Positions 49,643-59,205 of a DNA stretch of 64,000 nt are shown in pieces; positions within the stretch are counted from its first letter, which is position 1; every line of letters starts with the position of its first letter. Source of the stretch: CAVUCH01 sp963739995 (GTDB lineage: Bacteria > Acidobacteriota > Vicinamibacteria > Vicinamibacterales > JAENWD01); contig CAVUCH010000004.1 in NCBI GenBank assembly GCA_963739995.1, positions 310,001 through 374,000 of the forward strand, given 5' to 3'. A program made the position numbers and the translations under genes. The notes under the pieces were generated by a model. The model had not been told where the DNA came from and searched no databases. It saw nothing but the letters and a program-made list of their open reading frames with translations.

Positions 49643-51321
49643 CATTGACACGATCGCTCTGCGCTCTCACCCTCGCACTCCTTTCGGCGGTGGCCCTCTC
49701 GGGCCAGGGCCGCGGGCTGCCTCCGGCGGAGCTGCTGAAGCCGCTCGGCGATTCCTGGCCGACGTACTCGGGCGATTACTCCGGCAAGCGCTACAGCCCG
49801 CTCACGCAGGTGAATCGAGAGACGGTGAAGCGCCTCGGCCTCGCGTGGACGGTGCGACTCACGGCGGGACCGGGCGGGCGAGGGGGCTCCTTCATGCGCG
49901 CCGGAGATGCGCCGACAGTAATCGGCGGCCTCGGACCGGAGGACGGCCCCGTGGTGCCGGCCAACATCAAGGGCACCCCGCTCATGGTGGACGGAACACT
50001 TTACGTGACGACGCCCGACAATGCGTGGGCGCTCGACGCGCGGGACGGCCGGGAGCTGTGGCATTACTTCTGGCGGACGCGCGGCGGCACGCCGATCGGC
50101 AACCGCGGCGTCGGGATGTGGAACGACGCCGTCTTCATGGTCACGCCGGACAACTATCTGATATCGCTCGAATCGAGGACGGGCAAGGAGCGCTGGCGCG
50201 AGGAGATCGCCGACTTCAACCAGCAGTACTTCTCCACCGCCGCACCCATCATCATCGGCAACCACCTGCTGATCGGCACGGGCAACGACCTCGACTCACC
50301 CGGGTACCTGCAGTCGATCGATCCCGACACCGGCAGCATGCAGTGGCGCCTCTACACGGTGCCGATGCAGAAGGGCGATCCCGGATTGGAGACGTGGCCC
50401 AGCCTCGAGGCCGCTCGCTACGGCGGCGGGCACCCCTGGCTGCCAGGCGTCTACGACCCCGACACGAACCTGTACATCTTCGGCACCGGCAACCCGATCC
50501 CCGCGTTCACCGCGGGCCGCGGCGAAGGCGACAATCTCTTTACCTGTTCGATCGTCGCCGTCAACGTCGAGACCGGGAAGATGGCCTGGCACTACCAGAC
50601 GTCCCCGCATGACATGCACGACTGGGATTCGGCGCAGACGCCGATCCTGATCGACACAATCGTAAAGGGCAAGCCGCGGAAGATCGTGGCGACAGCGGCG
50701 CGGAACGGTTACTTCTTTGCCCTCGACCGCCTCACGGGCGAGCACCTCGTCACGACGAAGTTCGGCAGCACGGTGAACTGGGTGAAGGCGATCGCGAAAA
50801 ACGGCTCGCTTCGGCGGAATCCCGCCAAGGATCCGATCGTGCCCGGCGCTCTCGTCTCGCCGACCTCCGGCGGCACCATCAACTGGGAGCCGCCGGCCTA
50901 TTCGCCAGACACCGGGCTGTTCTACGTGTCCGAGCACAACGGCTACTCGATCTTCTACCTGACCGATCCGGATCCGCGCGGATCGATGGGGCTCGGCGGA
51001 CGCGAAGAATTTGGCGTGGGTTCCGGAGGCAACTTCCTGACTGCGATCAAACCCGCGACCGGCGAGATCGCGTGGCGCCGGCAGTACCCGGGCGAATTCG
51101 GCGGCGGGGGCGGCGGGGTGCTGGCAACCGCAGGCCATTTGGTGTTCACAGGGGACGCGGGTGGAAACCTCGTCGCCTACGACGCGGCCAACGGCACGCC
51201 GGTGTGGCACTCCCGCATCGGCTCGGTGTCGAATGCTCCGACGACGTTCATGCTCGATGGGCGGCAGTACATCCTCGCCGCAGCAGGAGACACCCTGTAT
51301 GCGTTTGGGTTGTACGAGTAG
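49639..51321 (+). CDS. PQQ-dependent (quinoprotein) dehydrogenase, periplasmic
   Basis: A 560-residue enzyme with a signal peptide (MTLTRSLCALTLALLSAVAL) and an eight-bladed propeller built from W-docking repeats (DGRELWHYFW, TGKERWREEI, TGKMAWHYQT, TGEIAWRRQY, NGTPVWHSRI). PQQ-alcohol dehydrogenase blocks WPTYSGDYSGKRYSPLTQVN and SPHDMHDWDSAQTP (containing the conserved Asp pair) support oxidation of an alcohol or sugar with pyrroloquinoline quinone. It lacks a C-terminal cytochrome, which is supplied by the coupled di-heme protein upstream. The ATGA overlap fixes the start. The substrate cannot be inferred, and PQQ biosynthesis genes are not in the window. Confidence 0.92.
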   Translation: MTLTRSLCALTLALLSAVALSGQGRGLPPAELLKPLGDSWPTYSGDYSGKRYSPLTQVNRETVKRLGLAWTVRLTAGPGGRGGSFMRAGDAPTVIGGLGPEDGPVVPANIKGTPLMVDGTLYVTTPDNAWALDARDGRELWHYFWRTRGGTPIGNRGVGMWNDAVFMVTPDNYLISLESRTGKERWREEIADFNQQYFSTAAPIIIGNHLLIGTGNDLDSPGYLQSIDPDTGSMQWRLYTVPMQKGDPGLETWPSLEAARYGGGHPWLPGVYDPDTNLYIFGTGNPIPAFTAGRGEGDNLFTCSIVAVNVETGKMAWHYQTSPHDMHDWDSAQTPILIDTIVKGKPRKIVATAARNGYFFALDRLTGEHLVTTKFGSTVNWVKAIAKNGSLRRNPAKDPIVPGALVSPTSGGTINWEPPAYSPDTGLFYVSEHNGYSIFYLTDPDPRGSMGLGGREEFGVGSGGNFLTAIKPATGEIAWRRQYPGEFGGGGGGVLATAGHLVFTGDAGGNLVAYDAANGTPVWHSRIGSVSNAPTTFMLDGRQYILAAAGDTLYAFGLYE

Positions 51322-52441
51322 AGCGCAGCCGGACGCCGGGCGGACGGCCGTATCGTCTGCGGTGCGTGCAATCAGCATGGTCGTGCTCGCGGCCGGGTGC
51401 TCCGGCCCCGGGCCGCGGTCGGGCACGGAAGCACGCGAGGCCGGCGCAGGCGGGAGCGCGCCGTCGAATTCGACGGTGTTCGTCTCGAACGAAACGGAGG
51501 GCACGGTCGTCATGCTCGACGGCGCGACCGGCGCCGTACAGGGCCGGATCCCTGTGGGCAAGCGCCCGCGAGGCATCAAGCTGTCGCGCGACGGCTCGCG
51601 GCTGTTCGTCGCATTATCGGGGTCGCCCATCGCCGGGCCCGGCGTGGACGAGTCGAAGCTGCCACCCGCCGACCGCGCCGCAGACGGCATCGGCGTCATC
51701 GACCTCGAGCGCCGCACACTGGTGCGAACCCATCCCAGCGGTCAGGATCCCGAGTCGTTCGACCTCTCGCCGGACGGCAGGATGCTCTACGTCTCGAACG
51801 AGGAAACGGCGGAGATGTCGGCGCTGGACCTCGAACGCGGCACGATCACGGGAACTGTCCACGTGTGCGACGAGCCCGAGGGCGTCACGGTATCGCCCGA
51901 CGGCCGCGTGGTGTACGTCACCTGCGAGGGCGCCAATGCGGTGGCGGTCGTGGACACGCGCTCCCTCGCGTTGATCGCGCGCATTCCCACGGCGGCGCGC
52001 CCCCGGTCCATCGCGGTCACCCCGGACGGCCGCACGCTCTTCATCACCTGTGAGAACGCCGCATCCATCTCGATTGGCGATGCCACTGCCCGTGAAGCGA
52101 GGGGGGCAATCCAGTTGACGATGCCCGACGCGACGGCAACGCCGCCACGCCCGATGGGCGCCGTGCTGTCGCCGGACGGGACGACGCTGTTCGTCAGCAA
52201 CGGTCGGGCGCAGAGCATCTCGGTAATCGATGTGGCGACGCGGCTGCCGTCGCGGGTGATCCCGCGTGTCGGCGCGCGTCCCTGGGGCATCGCGCTCAGC
52301 CCCGACGGCCGCCGCCTCTACAGCGCAAACGGCCCCTCCGGCGATGTGTCGTTCATCGACGTCGCGGCCGGGACGGTGGAACGCAAGGTGGGCGTCGGCG
52401 GAAGCCCGTGGGGCGTGGCGGTGCGGCCGGCTGCCCGGTGA
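51299..52441 (+). CDS. YVTN-type beta-propeller lipoprotein
   Basis: A 380-residue protein. The N-terminus carries a lipobox-like LAAGC near residue 34, so the mature form should be a lipid-anchored periplasmic propeller. About seven repeats follow with the YVTN pattern: FVSNETEGTVVMLDGATGAV, LSRDGSRLFVALSG, LSPDGRMLYVSNEETAEMSA, VSPDGRVVYVTCEGANAVAV and so on. It overlaps the dehydrogenase 3' end by 23 nt from the ATG used; an in-frame GTG at 51362 is an alternative but leaves only 12 residues before the Cys. Grouping with the cytochrome and PQQ enzyme suggests a binding or scaffold role there. Confidence 0.82.
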   Translation: MRLGCTSRAQPDAGRTAVSSAVRAISMVVLAAGCSGPGPRSGTEAREAGAGGSAPSNSTVFVSNETEGTVVMLDGATGAVQGRIPVGKRPRGIKLSRDGSRLFVALSGSPIAGPGVDESKLPPADRAADGIGVIDLERRTLVRTHPSGQDPESFDLSPDGRMLYVSNEETAEMSALDLERGTITGTVHVCDEPEGVTVSPDGRVVYVTCEGANAVAVVDTRSLALIARIPTAARPRSIAVTPDGRTLFITCENAASISIGDATAREARGAIQLTMPDATATPPRPMGAVLSPDGTTLFVSNGRAQSISVIDVATRLPSRVIPRVGARPWGIALSPDGRRLYSANGPSGDVSFIDVAAGTVERKVGVGGSPWGVAVRPAAR

Positions 52442-52566
52442 GCCCGCGTCGTGTCCCTGGCGCGATCTGCTCGAGTGAGCCGGGGGGTGCGCGCCAAGAG
52501 AGCACCTCTGCACAGACGTCTCCCGTCCCGTGCTCACCAGGCCAGCATCTCGTGGAGGAAGCCACA

Positions 52567-53895
52567 GTGGGCGCACGTTCGTCGAGCCGTGCCGAATCGG
52601 AGACCCTGAGCGTCGCCGGCCACGAGATTGCGATCTCGAATCCCGGCAAGGTGCTGTTCCCGCAGGCCGGGTACACGAAGCTCGATCTGGTGCGCTACTA
52701 CCTGGCGGTGGGAGAAGGCGCGCTGCGCGCCGCCGGGGGCCGCCCGAATGTGCTGGTGCGCTATCCGAACGGCATCGGTGAGGAATTCTTCTACCAGAAG
52801 CGTGCGCCGGCGTCGCGCCCCTCGTGGGTGGATGTCGTCACCTTGCGCTTCCCTTCCGGCCGTACGGCCGAAGAAGTGGTGCCGCGCGACGCGGCGGCCC
52901 TCGCGTGGATGGCGAACCTCGCCTGCCTCGAGCTGCACCCGCATCCGGTGCGCGCGGAAGAGCTCGACCATCCGGACGAACTCCGCGTCGATCTGGATCC
53001 CGTGCCGGGCATCGCGTGGGACCAGATTCGCGAGGTCGCGCGCACCGTCCGTTCCGCCCTCGACGACCTCTCGCTCGTCGGCTGGCCCAAAACATCGGGG
53101 TCGCGCGGGATCCACGTGTACGTGCGCATCCATCCGCGCTGGACGTTCGCGGAGGTCCGCAGGGCGGCCCTGGCGCTGGCGCGCGAGGTCGAGCGCCGCG
53201 CCCCCGCCCTCGCCACAAGCAAGTGGTGGAAGGAGGAGCGGCACGGCGTATTTCTCGACTACAACCAGAACGCAAAGGACCGGACGGTGGCAGCGGCGTA
53301 TTCGGTGCGGCCGACGGTAGACGCCCGTGTGTCCGCCCCCTTGTCCTGGGACGAGATCGACGCGTGCGAGCCGGCAGACTTCACGCTGGCCACGATGCCG
53401 TCGCGCTTCGCCACGCTCGGCGACAGGCACGACGGGATCGATCGGGCGCCCTGTTCGCTCGACGCGCTGGTCGAGCTCTCGGCGCGGCAGGAGCGGGAGG
53501 GTCAGGGCGACGCCCCCTGGCCTCCGCACTACAGGAAGCAGGCGGGCGAGCCCGCACGGGTGCAGCCGTCGCGGCGGCGTGTGCCGGCGCATCCTCTGGT
53601 CGAAATCGCGCGGGCGCGGCAGAAGACCGACGCGCTCGCGGGGCTCGACCGCTGGAAGGCCCGCCATCCCGACGCGGCCGCGCACCTCGAGCCGGCGGAC
53701 GTCCTTGTGGACGCCATGCGTGGTCGGTTTGCCACGTGGACGCGCATCCGCCTGAACCTGCAGCACGTACCCGCACCGCTGCGGCCCGCCCAGGAGCCGC
53801 TCGATCCCGATGAAGACATGTCGTCCGACTGGCAGACTGTCAGCCCGGAGGGCAACGCGACACATAAACCCGCTCGAGCCCGCAAGCGGCATTGA
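52567..53895 (+). CDS. LigD-type polymerase/primase domain protein (NHEJ Prim-Pol)
   Basis: A 442-residue protein starting at a GTG with GGAGGA upstream. The LigD POL domain (about 15-300) shows ISNPGKVLFPQAGYTKLDLV, LVRYPNGIGEEFFYQKRAP, the catalytic pair in LRVDLDPVPG, SGSRGIHVYVRI and LDYNQNAKDRTVAAAYSVRP. This enzyme adds ribo- or deoxynucleotides at broken ends for non-homologous end joining. No ligase or phosphoesterase domain is attached. An ATP-dependent ligase is encoded convergently next door. The basic C-terminal tail may bind DNA. No Ku gene is visible in the window. Confidence 0.9.
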   Translation: MGARSSSRAESETLSVAGHEIAISNPGKVLFPQAGYTKLDLVRYYLAVGEGALRAAGGRPNVLVRYPNGIGEEFFYQKRAPASRPSWVDVVTLRFPSGRTAEEVVPRDAAALAWMANLACLELHPHPVRAEELDHPDELRVDLDPVPGIAWDQIREVARTVRSALDDLSLVGWPKTSGSRGIHVYVRIHPRWTFAEVRRAALALAREVERRAPALATSKWWKEERHGVFLDYNQNAKDRTVAAAYSVRPTVDARVSAPLSWDEIDACEPADFTLATMPSRFATLGDRHDGIDRAPCSLDALVELSARQEREGQGDAPWPPHYRKQAGEPARVQPSRRRVPAHPLVEIARARQKTDALAGLDRWKARHPDAAAHLEPADVLVDAMRGRFATWTRIRLNLQHVPAPLRPAQEPLDPDEDMSSDWQTVSPEGNATHKPARARKRH

Positions 53896-53912
53896 CCATG
53901 GCTTGAGCGCGT

Positions 53913-55007
53913 TCAACCACGGCGGCGGCCCACGGCGCCAAACACTTTCTCGAGCTCGTACGCAGGCGTGACCTCGAGTTGGTCGTACCGGCAGTCGGCC
54001 GGTCTCTTGTCCGGGCGCCAGCGCTGGAACACGGTGGCATGGCGGAACCGGCGGCCCTGCAGGTGGTCGTACTTGACCTCGCAGACGCGCTCGATCCGTA
54101 GCGGCTCCCACGACAGGTCCTTGCCTGCGCTCCAGCGGCTCTGGCCGCCCGGCATGCGTGCCCCGTCGCTGCCGTCCGCCTGCGCCCACTCGCGCCACGG
54201 ATGGTTCTCCATCGCATCCTTGCGCACCGGTGCGAGCTCCGCGGCCAGCTCCTTGCGCCTGGCCATCGTGAACGACGAGGTCACGCCGACGTGCTGCAGC
54301 GCGCCGGCCTCGTCGTACAGCCCGAGCAGCAGCGAGCCTACGAGTGTGCCTGGCCCGGTTTTGTGCCAGCGGAAGCCCGCGACGACGCAGTCGGCCGTGC
54401 GCGCGTGCTTGATCTTGAACATCGTGCGCTTGCCAGGCTCGTACACGCCCTCACCGGGCTTGGCCATCACGCCGTCGAGACCTGCCCCCTCGAAACGGGC
54501 GAGCCATTCTTCCGCGAGATCGCGATCGGTCGTGGTCGGCGTCAGGTGAAACGGGGTCTGCAGCCGCGATCCCAGACCCTCGAGCCCGGCGCGCCGATCG
54601 CGAAACGGCGTCGCCCGCAGATCCTCGCCATCGAGGGCGAGCAGATCGAAGAGGACGAACTCTGCAGGGGTGGCCTTCGACAGCTTCGCGATACGCGAGG
54701 CCGCCGGGTGCAGGCGCATCTGCAGCGCGTCGAAGTCGAGCCCGTGCGGCGTGGCGATCACGATCTCCCCGTCAACAACGCACCCTTCGGGCAGCGACGA
54801 GACGCACGCATCGTGCAGCTCCGGAAAGTACCGGTCCAGGGGCCGCAGATCCCGGCTCTGGATGTACGCATCCCCTCCGCCCCGGAACGCGATCGCCCTG
54901 AACCCATCCCACTTGGGCTCGTAGAACAGCCCATCAGCGGTGGGTAATCCTTCCACGATCTTCGCGAGCATGGGCTCGATGGGCGGCTCGAGGGGGAATT
55001 GCGGCAT
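53913..55007 (-). CDS. ATP-dependent DNA ligase, LigC/LigD-ligase type
   Basis: A 364-residue ligase. The adenylation motif EPKWDGFRAI contains the nucleophile Lys (KxDG). VVDGEIVI (motif III), FVLFDLLALDGEDLR, LDGVMAKPGEGVYEPGKRTM (motif IV) and FKIKHARTADCVV (motif V) follow, then an OB-fold domain. It seals nicks or double-strand ends using ATP. The ATG of MPQFPLEPP is used; an in-frame GTG seven codons upstream, 7 nt after the ABC stop, is possible. It is the third gene of a minus-strand unit with two ABC exporter genes, and is tail-to-tail with the LigD-type polymerase, its likely functional partner. Confidence 0.93.
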   Translation of the reverse strand: MPQFPLEPPIEPMLAKIVEGLPTADGLFYEPKWDGFRAIAFRGGGDAYIQSRDLRPLDRYFPELHDACVSSLPEGCVVDGEIVIATPHGLDFDALQMRLHPAASRIAKLSKATPAEFVLFDLLALDGEDLRATPFRDRRAGLEGLGSRLQTPFHLTPTTTDRDLAEEWLARFEGAGLDGVMAKPGEGVYEPGKRTMFKIKHARTADCVVAGFRWHKTGPGTLVGSLLLGLYDEAGALQHVGVTSSFTMARRKELAAELAPVRKDAMENHPWREWAQADGSDGARMPGGQSRWSAGKDLSWEPLRIERVCEVKYDHLQGRRFRHATVFQRWRPDKRPADCRYDQLEVTPAYELEKVFGAVGRRRG

Positions 55008-55034
55008 GGCAGTTAGTACTCGACTCACACCGCC

Positions 55035-56852
55035 TCACCGGTACGCGGCGGCCTGTATCCCGTACAGGTCGGCATAGTGTCCCTTTCGAGCCATCAGCTC
55101 CTCGTGCGTGCCGACCTCGACGAGCCGTGCCCCCTCGAGCACCACGATCAGATCGGCCATCCGCACGGTCGAGAATCGGTGCGAGACGAGGATCGTGATC
55201 CGGCCGCTGCGGCTGCCGCCGGAGTCGCGCGCGGCCGCGGCGTACCGCTCGAACAGCGCGTGTTCCGTTTCCGCATCGAGAGCCGCGGTCGGTTCGTCGA
55301 GCACCAGCAGCAGCGGTTCATCCCGCATGAAGCCGCGCGCGAGCGCGAGCTTCTGCCACTGCCCGAACGACAGCTCGACTCCGCCCGGCCACGTGGGACC
55401 GAGCTGCGTACCGAGCCCCGACGGCAGACGTTCCACCACGTCCGCGGCGCCGGCGCGATTCACGGCTGCAATCACTGCCGGCTCGTCATCGAGCCGCGGA
55501 AGATCGCCAAGGGCCACCGTGCGCCGCGCATGAAACTCGAAGCGGAAGAAGTCCTGGAACGCGCCTGCGAGGCGCGCTCGCCATTCAACCGCCGGCACGC
55601 GCGACAGCGGGGTATCGTCCAGAAGGATTGCGCCGGACGTGGGCTCGTACATCTTCGCCAGCAGCTTGACCAGCGTGGTCTTGCCGGCACCGTTCTCGCC
55701 TACGATCGCCACGACGACGCCGGCCGGCAGCGTCATCGAGACGTCCTCGAGCACCACCCGTGACGTGCCGGGATACGCGAACGACACGTGGTCGAGCCGA
55801 ATGCCCCGGCGGAGGACTGCTGGCACGGGCAGATCGCCCGCGGCAGCCACGGACGCGGCGTAGTCTTCGAGCCATGCGAGCCGGCGGGAGCCGTCCATCC
55901 AGAATCCCCGCAGGAAACCAATCTCGCCGACGGTGGCGCCGATGTAGGCCGACAGGCGCGCCCCTGCGGCCAGCACCAGCAGCACGGCCCCGGCCGGCGC
56001 CACGAGGACGTACGATACGAAGACGACAGCAGCGACATACGCGAGGCCGAACACCGCCCAGCCGAGCGCGTGCCAGAGGGCGGAGCCCCGCCGAGCCGCA
56101 GCCACCGGACCGTACCACCACTCCCACGCGTCGCGCCGATCCATCACGAGGCGCTCGCCGATCCCCGTGACCCGCACTTCCTTTCCAGGCGCCGCGGTCG
56201 TCGCCAGAGTGAACAGGTGGCGGGCCAGCCGGCTGGCCTGCGCACCCCGCTCCTCAGCTGACCGCTCGACAGCGGGCCGCCACGTGGACGTCACCACCGT
56301 TGGAATGGCAAAGACCGCGAGCAGGATCAGCGCGGGATGAACCGACGCCAGCAGCGCCATCGTGACGGCCAGCCGCAGAATCCACCCGAGAGTGGAAAAC
56401 AGCGACATGTACATGTGATCGAGCACGAACACCTGGTTGCGGAGCATCGACAGGCGATCGAGATACTCCGGCCGCTCCTGGTGCGCGATTGTCGCGACCG
56501 ATGCCTGCAGGTGCGCCACGTGCGATTCGAGCGCGATGGTCACCCTGTCGCGAAAGCGGCGCTGGACGCGCGTGCTGACGGTGCGGAGAATCCACGTCGC
56601 CGCTGTGGATACGGCGAGGGCAACGGCCGCGCCCTGCACCAGCCCGGGGCGGTGCTCGAGAACGCCTCTGCCGAGCAGCATCAACCAGAACGCGAGAAGC
56701 GCGTCAGGGAGGGCGGCGAGCTGCGACAGCACCAGTGATGTCACCATCAGCCGGGGCTCGTGCCGATACCCCAGCTTGCACAGGCGCCACATCGACGACA
56801 AGGCCGGCGGCAGGGGCTCGATCGCGCGGTCCCGGCTACGAGAGGACGTCAT
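55035..56852 (-). CDS. ABC exporter half-transporter, second of a pair
   Basis: A 605-residue half-transporter with an exporter membrane domain (about 25-320) and an ATPase domain: Walker A GENGAGKTTL, Q-loop FQDFFRFEF, signature LSFGQWQKL, Walker B LLVLDEPTAALD and H-loop SHRFS. The FQDF Q-loop and the QWQ signature are shared with the gene upstream, and the family appears in lipid or peptide exporters. The start ATG (MTSSRSRDRAIEP) overlaps the upstream gene by 17 nt. Unlike the pair at the left edge, both subunits here keep the catalytic Glu, although this one has LSFGQ. Substrate unknown. Confidence 0.9.
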   Translation of the reverse strand: MTSSRSRDRAIEPLPPALSSMWRLCKLGYRHEPRLMVTSLVLSQLAALPDALLAFWLMLLGRGVLEHRPGLVQGAAVALAVSTAATWILRTVSTRVQRRFRDRVTIALESHVAHLQASVATIAHQERPEYLDRLSMLRNQVFVLDHMYMSLFSTLGWILRLAVTMALLASVHPALILLAVFAIPTVVTSTWRPAVERSAEERGAQASRLARHLFTLATTAAPGKEVRVTGIGERLVMDRRDAWEWWYGPVAAARRGSALWHALGWAVFGLAYVAAVVFVSYVLVAPAGAVLLVLAAGARLSAYIGATVGEIGFLRGFWMDGSRRLAWLEDYAASVAAAGDLPVPAVLRRGIRLDHVSFAYPGTSRVVLEDVSMTLPAGVVVAIVGENGAGKTTLVKLLAKMYEPTSGAILLDDTPLSRVPAVEWRARLAGAFQDFFRFEFHARRTVALGDLPRLDDEPAVIAAVNRAGAADVVERLPSGLGTQLGPTWPGGVELSFGQWQKLALARGFMRDEPLLLVLDEPTAALDAETEHALFERYAAAARDSGGSRSGRITILVSHRFSTVRMADLIVVLEGARLVEVGTHEELMARKGHYADLYGIQAAAYR

Positions 56853-58665
56853 ACGTCGTGCCCTCCTCGTCGCCGGGAATCGTGAATCGCTGCGCCTGCA
56901 GATCGAACATCGTTCGATACCGCCCGCCAAGCGTCATCAGCTCGTCGTGCGTGCCGAGCTCCACCACCCGACCATGCTCGAGCACGCAGATGCGGTCGGC
57001 ATGCCGCACCGTGGAGAAACGATGTGAGATGAGGATGGTCGTGCACTGCCGCGTCGCGGCGAGCAGACGATCGAAGATCTCCGCTTCCCCGCGTACATCG
57101 AGCTGGGCGGTCGGCTCGTCGAGCAGCACGATGCCCGCGCCGAGCCTGACTGCCGCCAGCGCCCGGGCGAGTGCCACCCGCTGCCATTGGCCGCCCGACA
57201 GATCGGTGCCGCGGTCGTACCCGCGTGCGAGCACGGTCTCGAGCCCGGCGAGGTTCGTAGCACCCGCCGCCTCCAACGCCGCCAGCACGACATCGTCTGG
57301 CGCACCTCCAGGCGACACGTTGTCGCGCAGCGTCAGCTCGAGACGCATGAAGTCCTGGAACACGGCGGCAATACGCGAGCGCCACGATGCGAGATCGAAT
57401 TCGCGCAGGTCGATGCCGTCGATTTCGATCGCACCAGACTGCGGATCGTAAAGACGGCACAACAGCTTGGCGAGCGTCGTCTTGCCGGCGCCGTTCTGTC
57501 CGACGATAGCGAGCGACGAGCCGGCGGGGATGGTGAGATCGAAGTGCTCCAGCACGGGCGTGCCGCGAGTTCCCTCGACCGCGTAGGAGAACGTGACATC
57601 GCGGAGGCGAATCTCTCGAGCCGGTGTGCGGTCGGCGGGGCGCACGCCTGACCGCAGCGCGCCGGCCACGCGCATCGCCGGCTCGAGCCGCAGCACCGCG
57701 GCGACCGGTGCGGCCGCTCCGTCCAGCGCCCAGCTGAAACCGCCGAACGCAATCATCGATACGCCGATCGCGCTCTGCACGTAGACGACGGCTTCTCCCA
57801 GGCTGATGCGCCCTGCGGACGCGTCGTTGCCCAGCCACCAGAACACCAGCAGGTTCGCGGACACGACGAGGAGAACGCTCCACGCAATCGGGCGTTCGCG
57901 CAGGCGCGTGGCCGCATACTGCAGCTCATGCAGGCGCGTGCGCCGTTCCACGAAGCGGTCGATTGTCCAGCTGGCGAGGCCGAACAGTCGCAGCTCTTTG
58001 CTCGCGGGCGGCTCCACGGCCAGTCGATACGCGTAATCCGCATCCCGCTGCGCACCGCGCACCTCCTCGGTATTGCGGTCGCGCCAGATCGCGCTCTCGC
58101 GCAGCAGCCAGTGCGTGGCCAACCAGGCACCGGCGAGCACGAGGGGCGCCCACCACGCGTAGCTGACGAGAATCATGGCGGACGCAAGGCCGCCGATCAT
58201 CTCGACCATGCCGCTCGCAATGAAGTCCATCGAGAGGGACAACGGCGGGCCGGTCATTCCGACGTCGAAGTCGCGTGCGACGGTCAGGTCGTTCGTGAGC
58301 GCCGGATCCTCGAGGTGACCCATCCCGGGCGGGCGCACGCATGCCTCTGTCAGACGGTCATAGAGCCACGCAGCGGTGCGGTCGCCGAGGTTGGCGCCGA
58401 CCGCCTGGTGAATCGGACTGAGCACCTGCAGCAGGACGAAGATCGCGCCGACGAACGTAAGGGGGCCGGCAAGCGGATCGCCGCGCTCCACGGCACCGAC
58501 GAGCACGCCCATGGCGATCCCGAACGCGGCGGGCAGGATTCCGCGAAGAATGAGGACCATCCACCAGACGGCGGCGAGACCGGGGGCCGCCCTGGGCAGA
58601 ACGGCAAAGAACTGCCATTCCTTCCGCTCGGTGAGTCGCCTGATCACACCCGCATTCTGCCTCAC
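56836..58665 (-). CDS. ABC exporter half-transporter, first of a pair
   Basis: A 609-residue half-transporter. The membrane domain (about 30-320) is followed by Walker A GQNGAGKTTL, Q-loop FQDFMRLEL, signature LSGGQWQRV, Walker B IVLLDEPTAQLD and H-loop SHRFS. Together with the overlapping gene downstream it should form a heterodimeric exporter; both catalytic Glu residues are present. The start is a GTG reading MRQNAGVIRRL. No accessory peptide, modification enzyme or adaptor is nearby to suggest a cargo. The third gene of the unit encodes a DNA ligase, with no evident functional link. Confidence 0.9.
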   Translation of the reverse strand: MRQNAGVIRRLTERKEWQFFAVLPRAAPGLAAVWWMVLILRGILPAAFGIAMGVLVGAVERGDPLAGPLTFVGAIFVLLQVLSPIHQAVGANLGDRTAAWLYDRLTEACVRPPGMGHLEDPALTNDLTVARDFDVGMTGPPLSLSMDFIASGMVEMIGGLASAMILVSYAWWAPLVLAGAWLATHWLLRESAIWRDRNTEEVRGAQRDADYAYRLAVEPPASKELRLFGLASWTIDRFVERRTRLHELQYAATRLRERPIAWSVLLVVSANLLVFWWLGNDASAGRISLGEAVVYVQSAIGVSMIAFGGFSWALDGAAAPVAAVLRLEPAMRVAGALRSGVRPADRTPAREIRLRDVTFSYAVEGTRGTPVLEHFDLTIPAGSSLAIVGQNGAGKTTLAKLLCRLYDPQSGAIEIDGIDLREFDLASWRSRIAAVFQDFMRLELTLRDNVSPGGAPDDVVLAALEAAGATNLAGLETVLARGYDRGTDLSGGQWQRVALARALAAVRLGAGIVLLDEPTAQLDVRGEAEIFDRLLAATRQCTTILISHRFSTVRHADRICVLEHGRVVELGTHDELMTLGGRYRTMFDLQAQRFTIPGDEEGTTYDVLS

Positions 58666-58782
58666 AACCGGGTCCCCGTACGCGGATCGGGGCTAGATGA
58701 CTGGTGCGAAATGCGGTATACGAGAGGGAAGCTGAGGCATGATGCACCACCCCAGTGATCCCTACACGAAAGGCGGCGGCTG

Positions 58783-59145
58783 ATGGCGAATCCATTTGTA
58801 CACGTCGAGCTGAACACGACCGATCCGGACCGGGCGAAAGCGTTCTATCGCGAACTCTTCACCTGGACCTTGAATGACATGCAGATGGGTCCCGACATGA
58901 CGTACACGATGATTCAACCGGGGGAGGGCACGGGCGGCGGCCTGATGAAGCAGCCGAGCCCCGGGGCACCCTCCGCATGGCTGGCCTATGTGGACGTCGA
59001 CGACGTGAAGGCGTCCACGGAGAAGGCGAGGTCGCTCGGCGCGCAGGTGATGAGGGGGGTGACCGAGGTGCCCCAGATGGGGTGGTTCAGCATCATCGTC
59101 GATCCGACAGGCGCGATGCTCGGTCTGTGGCAGACAGCTCGATGA
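58783..59145 (+). CDS. VOC-superfamily (glyoxalase/bleomycin-resistance-like) protein
   Basis: A 120-residue protein with the paired beta-alpha-beta-beta-beta modules of the vicinal oxygen chelate fold. The first module has FVHVELNTTDPDRAKAFYRE and the second AWLAYVDVDDVKASTEKARS then IIVDPTGAMLGLWQ. The metal-ligand positions (His in VHVEL and Asp in VDPTGA) are suggestive but the site is not typical of glyoxalase I. Members of this short type usually have unknown small-molecule targets. It is a single gene, convergent with the CobW-like gene. Confidence 0.85.
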   Translation: MANPFVHVELNTTDPDRAKAFYRELFTWTLNDMQMGPDMTYTMIQPGEGTGGGLMKQPSPGAPSAWLAYVDVDDVKASTEKARSLGAQVMRGVTEVPQMGWFSIIVDPTGAMLGLWQTAR

Positions 59146-59205
59146 TCGCGGTGCGGAGGGAGACGGGGCACTCGACGATCTCGGGGCCCCCTCCCCGTCG
59201 GCCCG

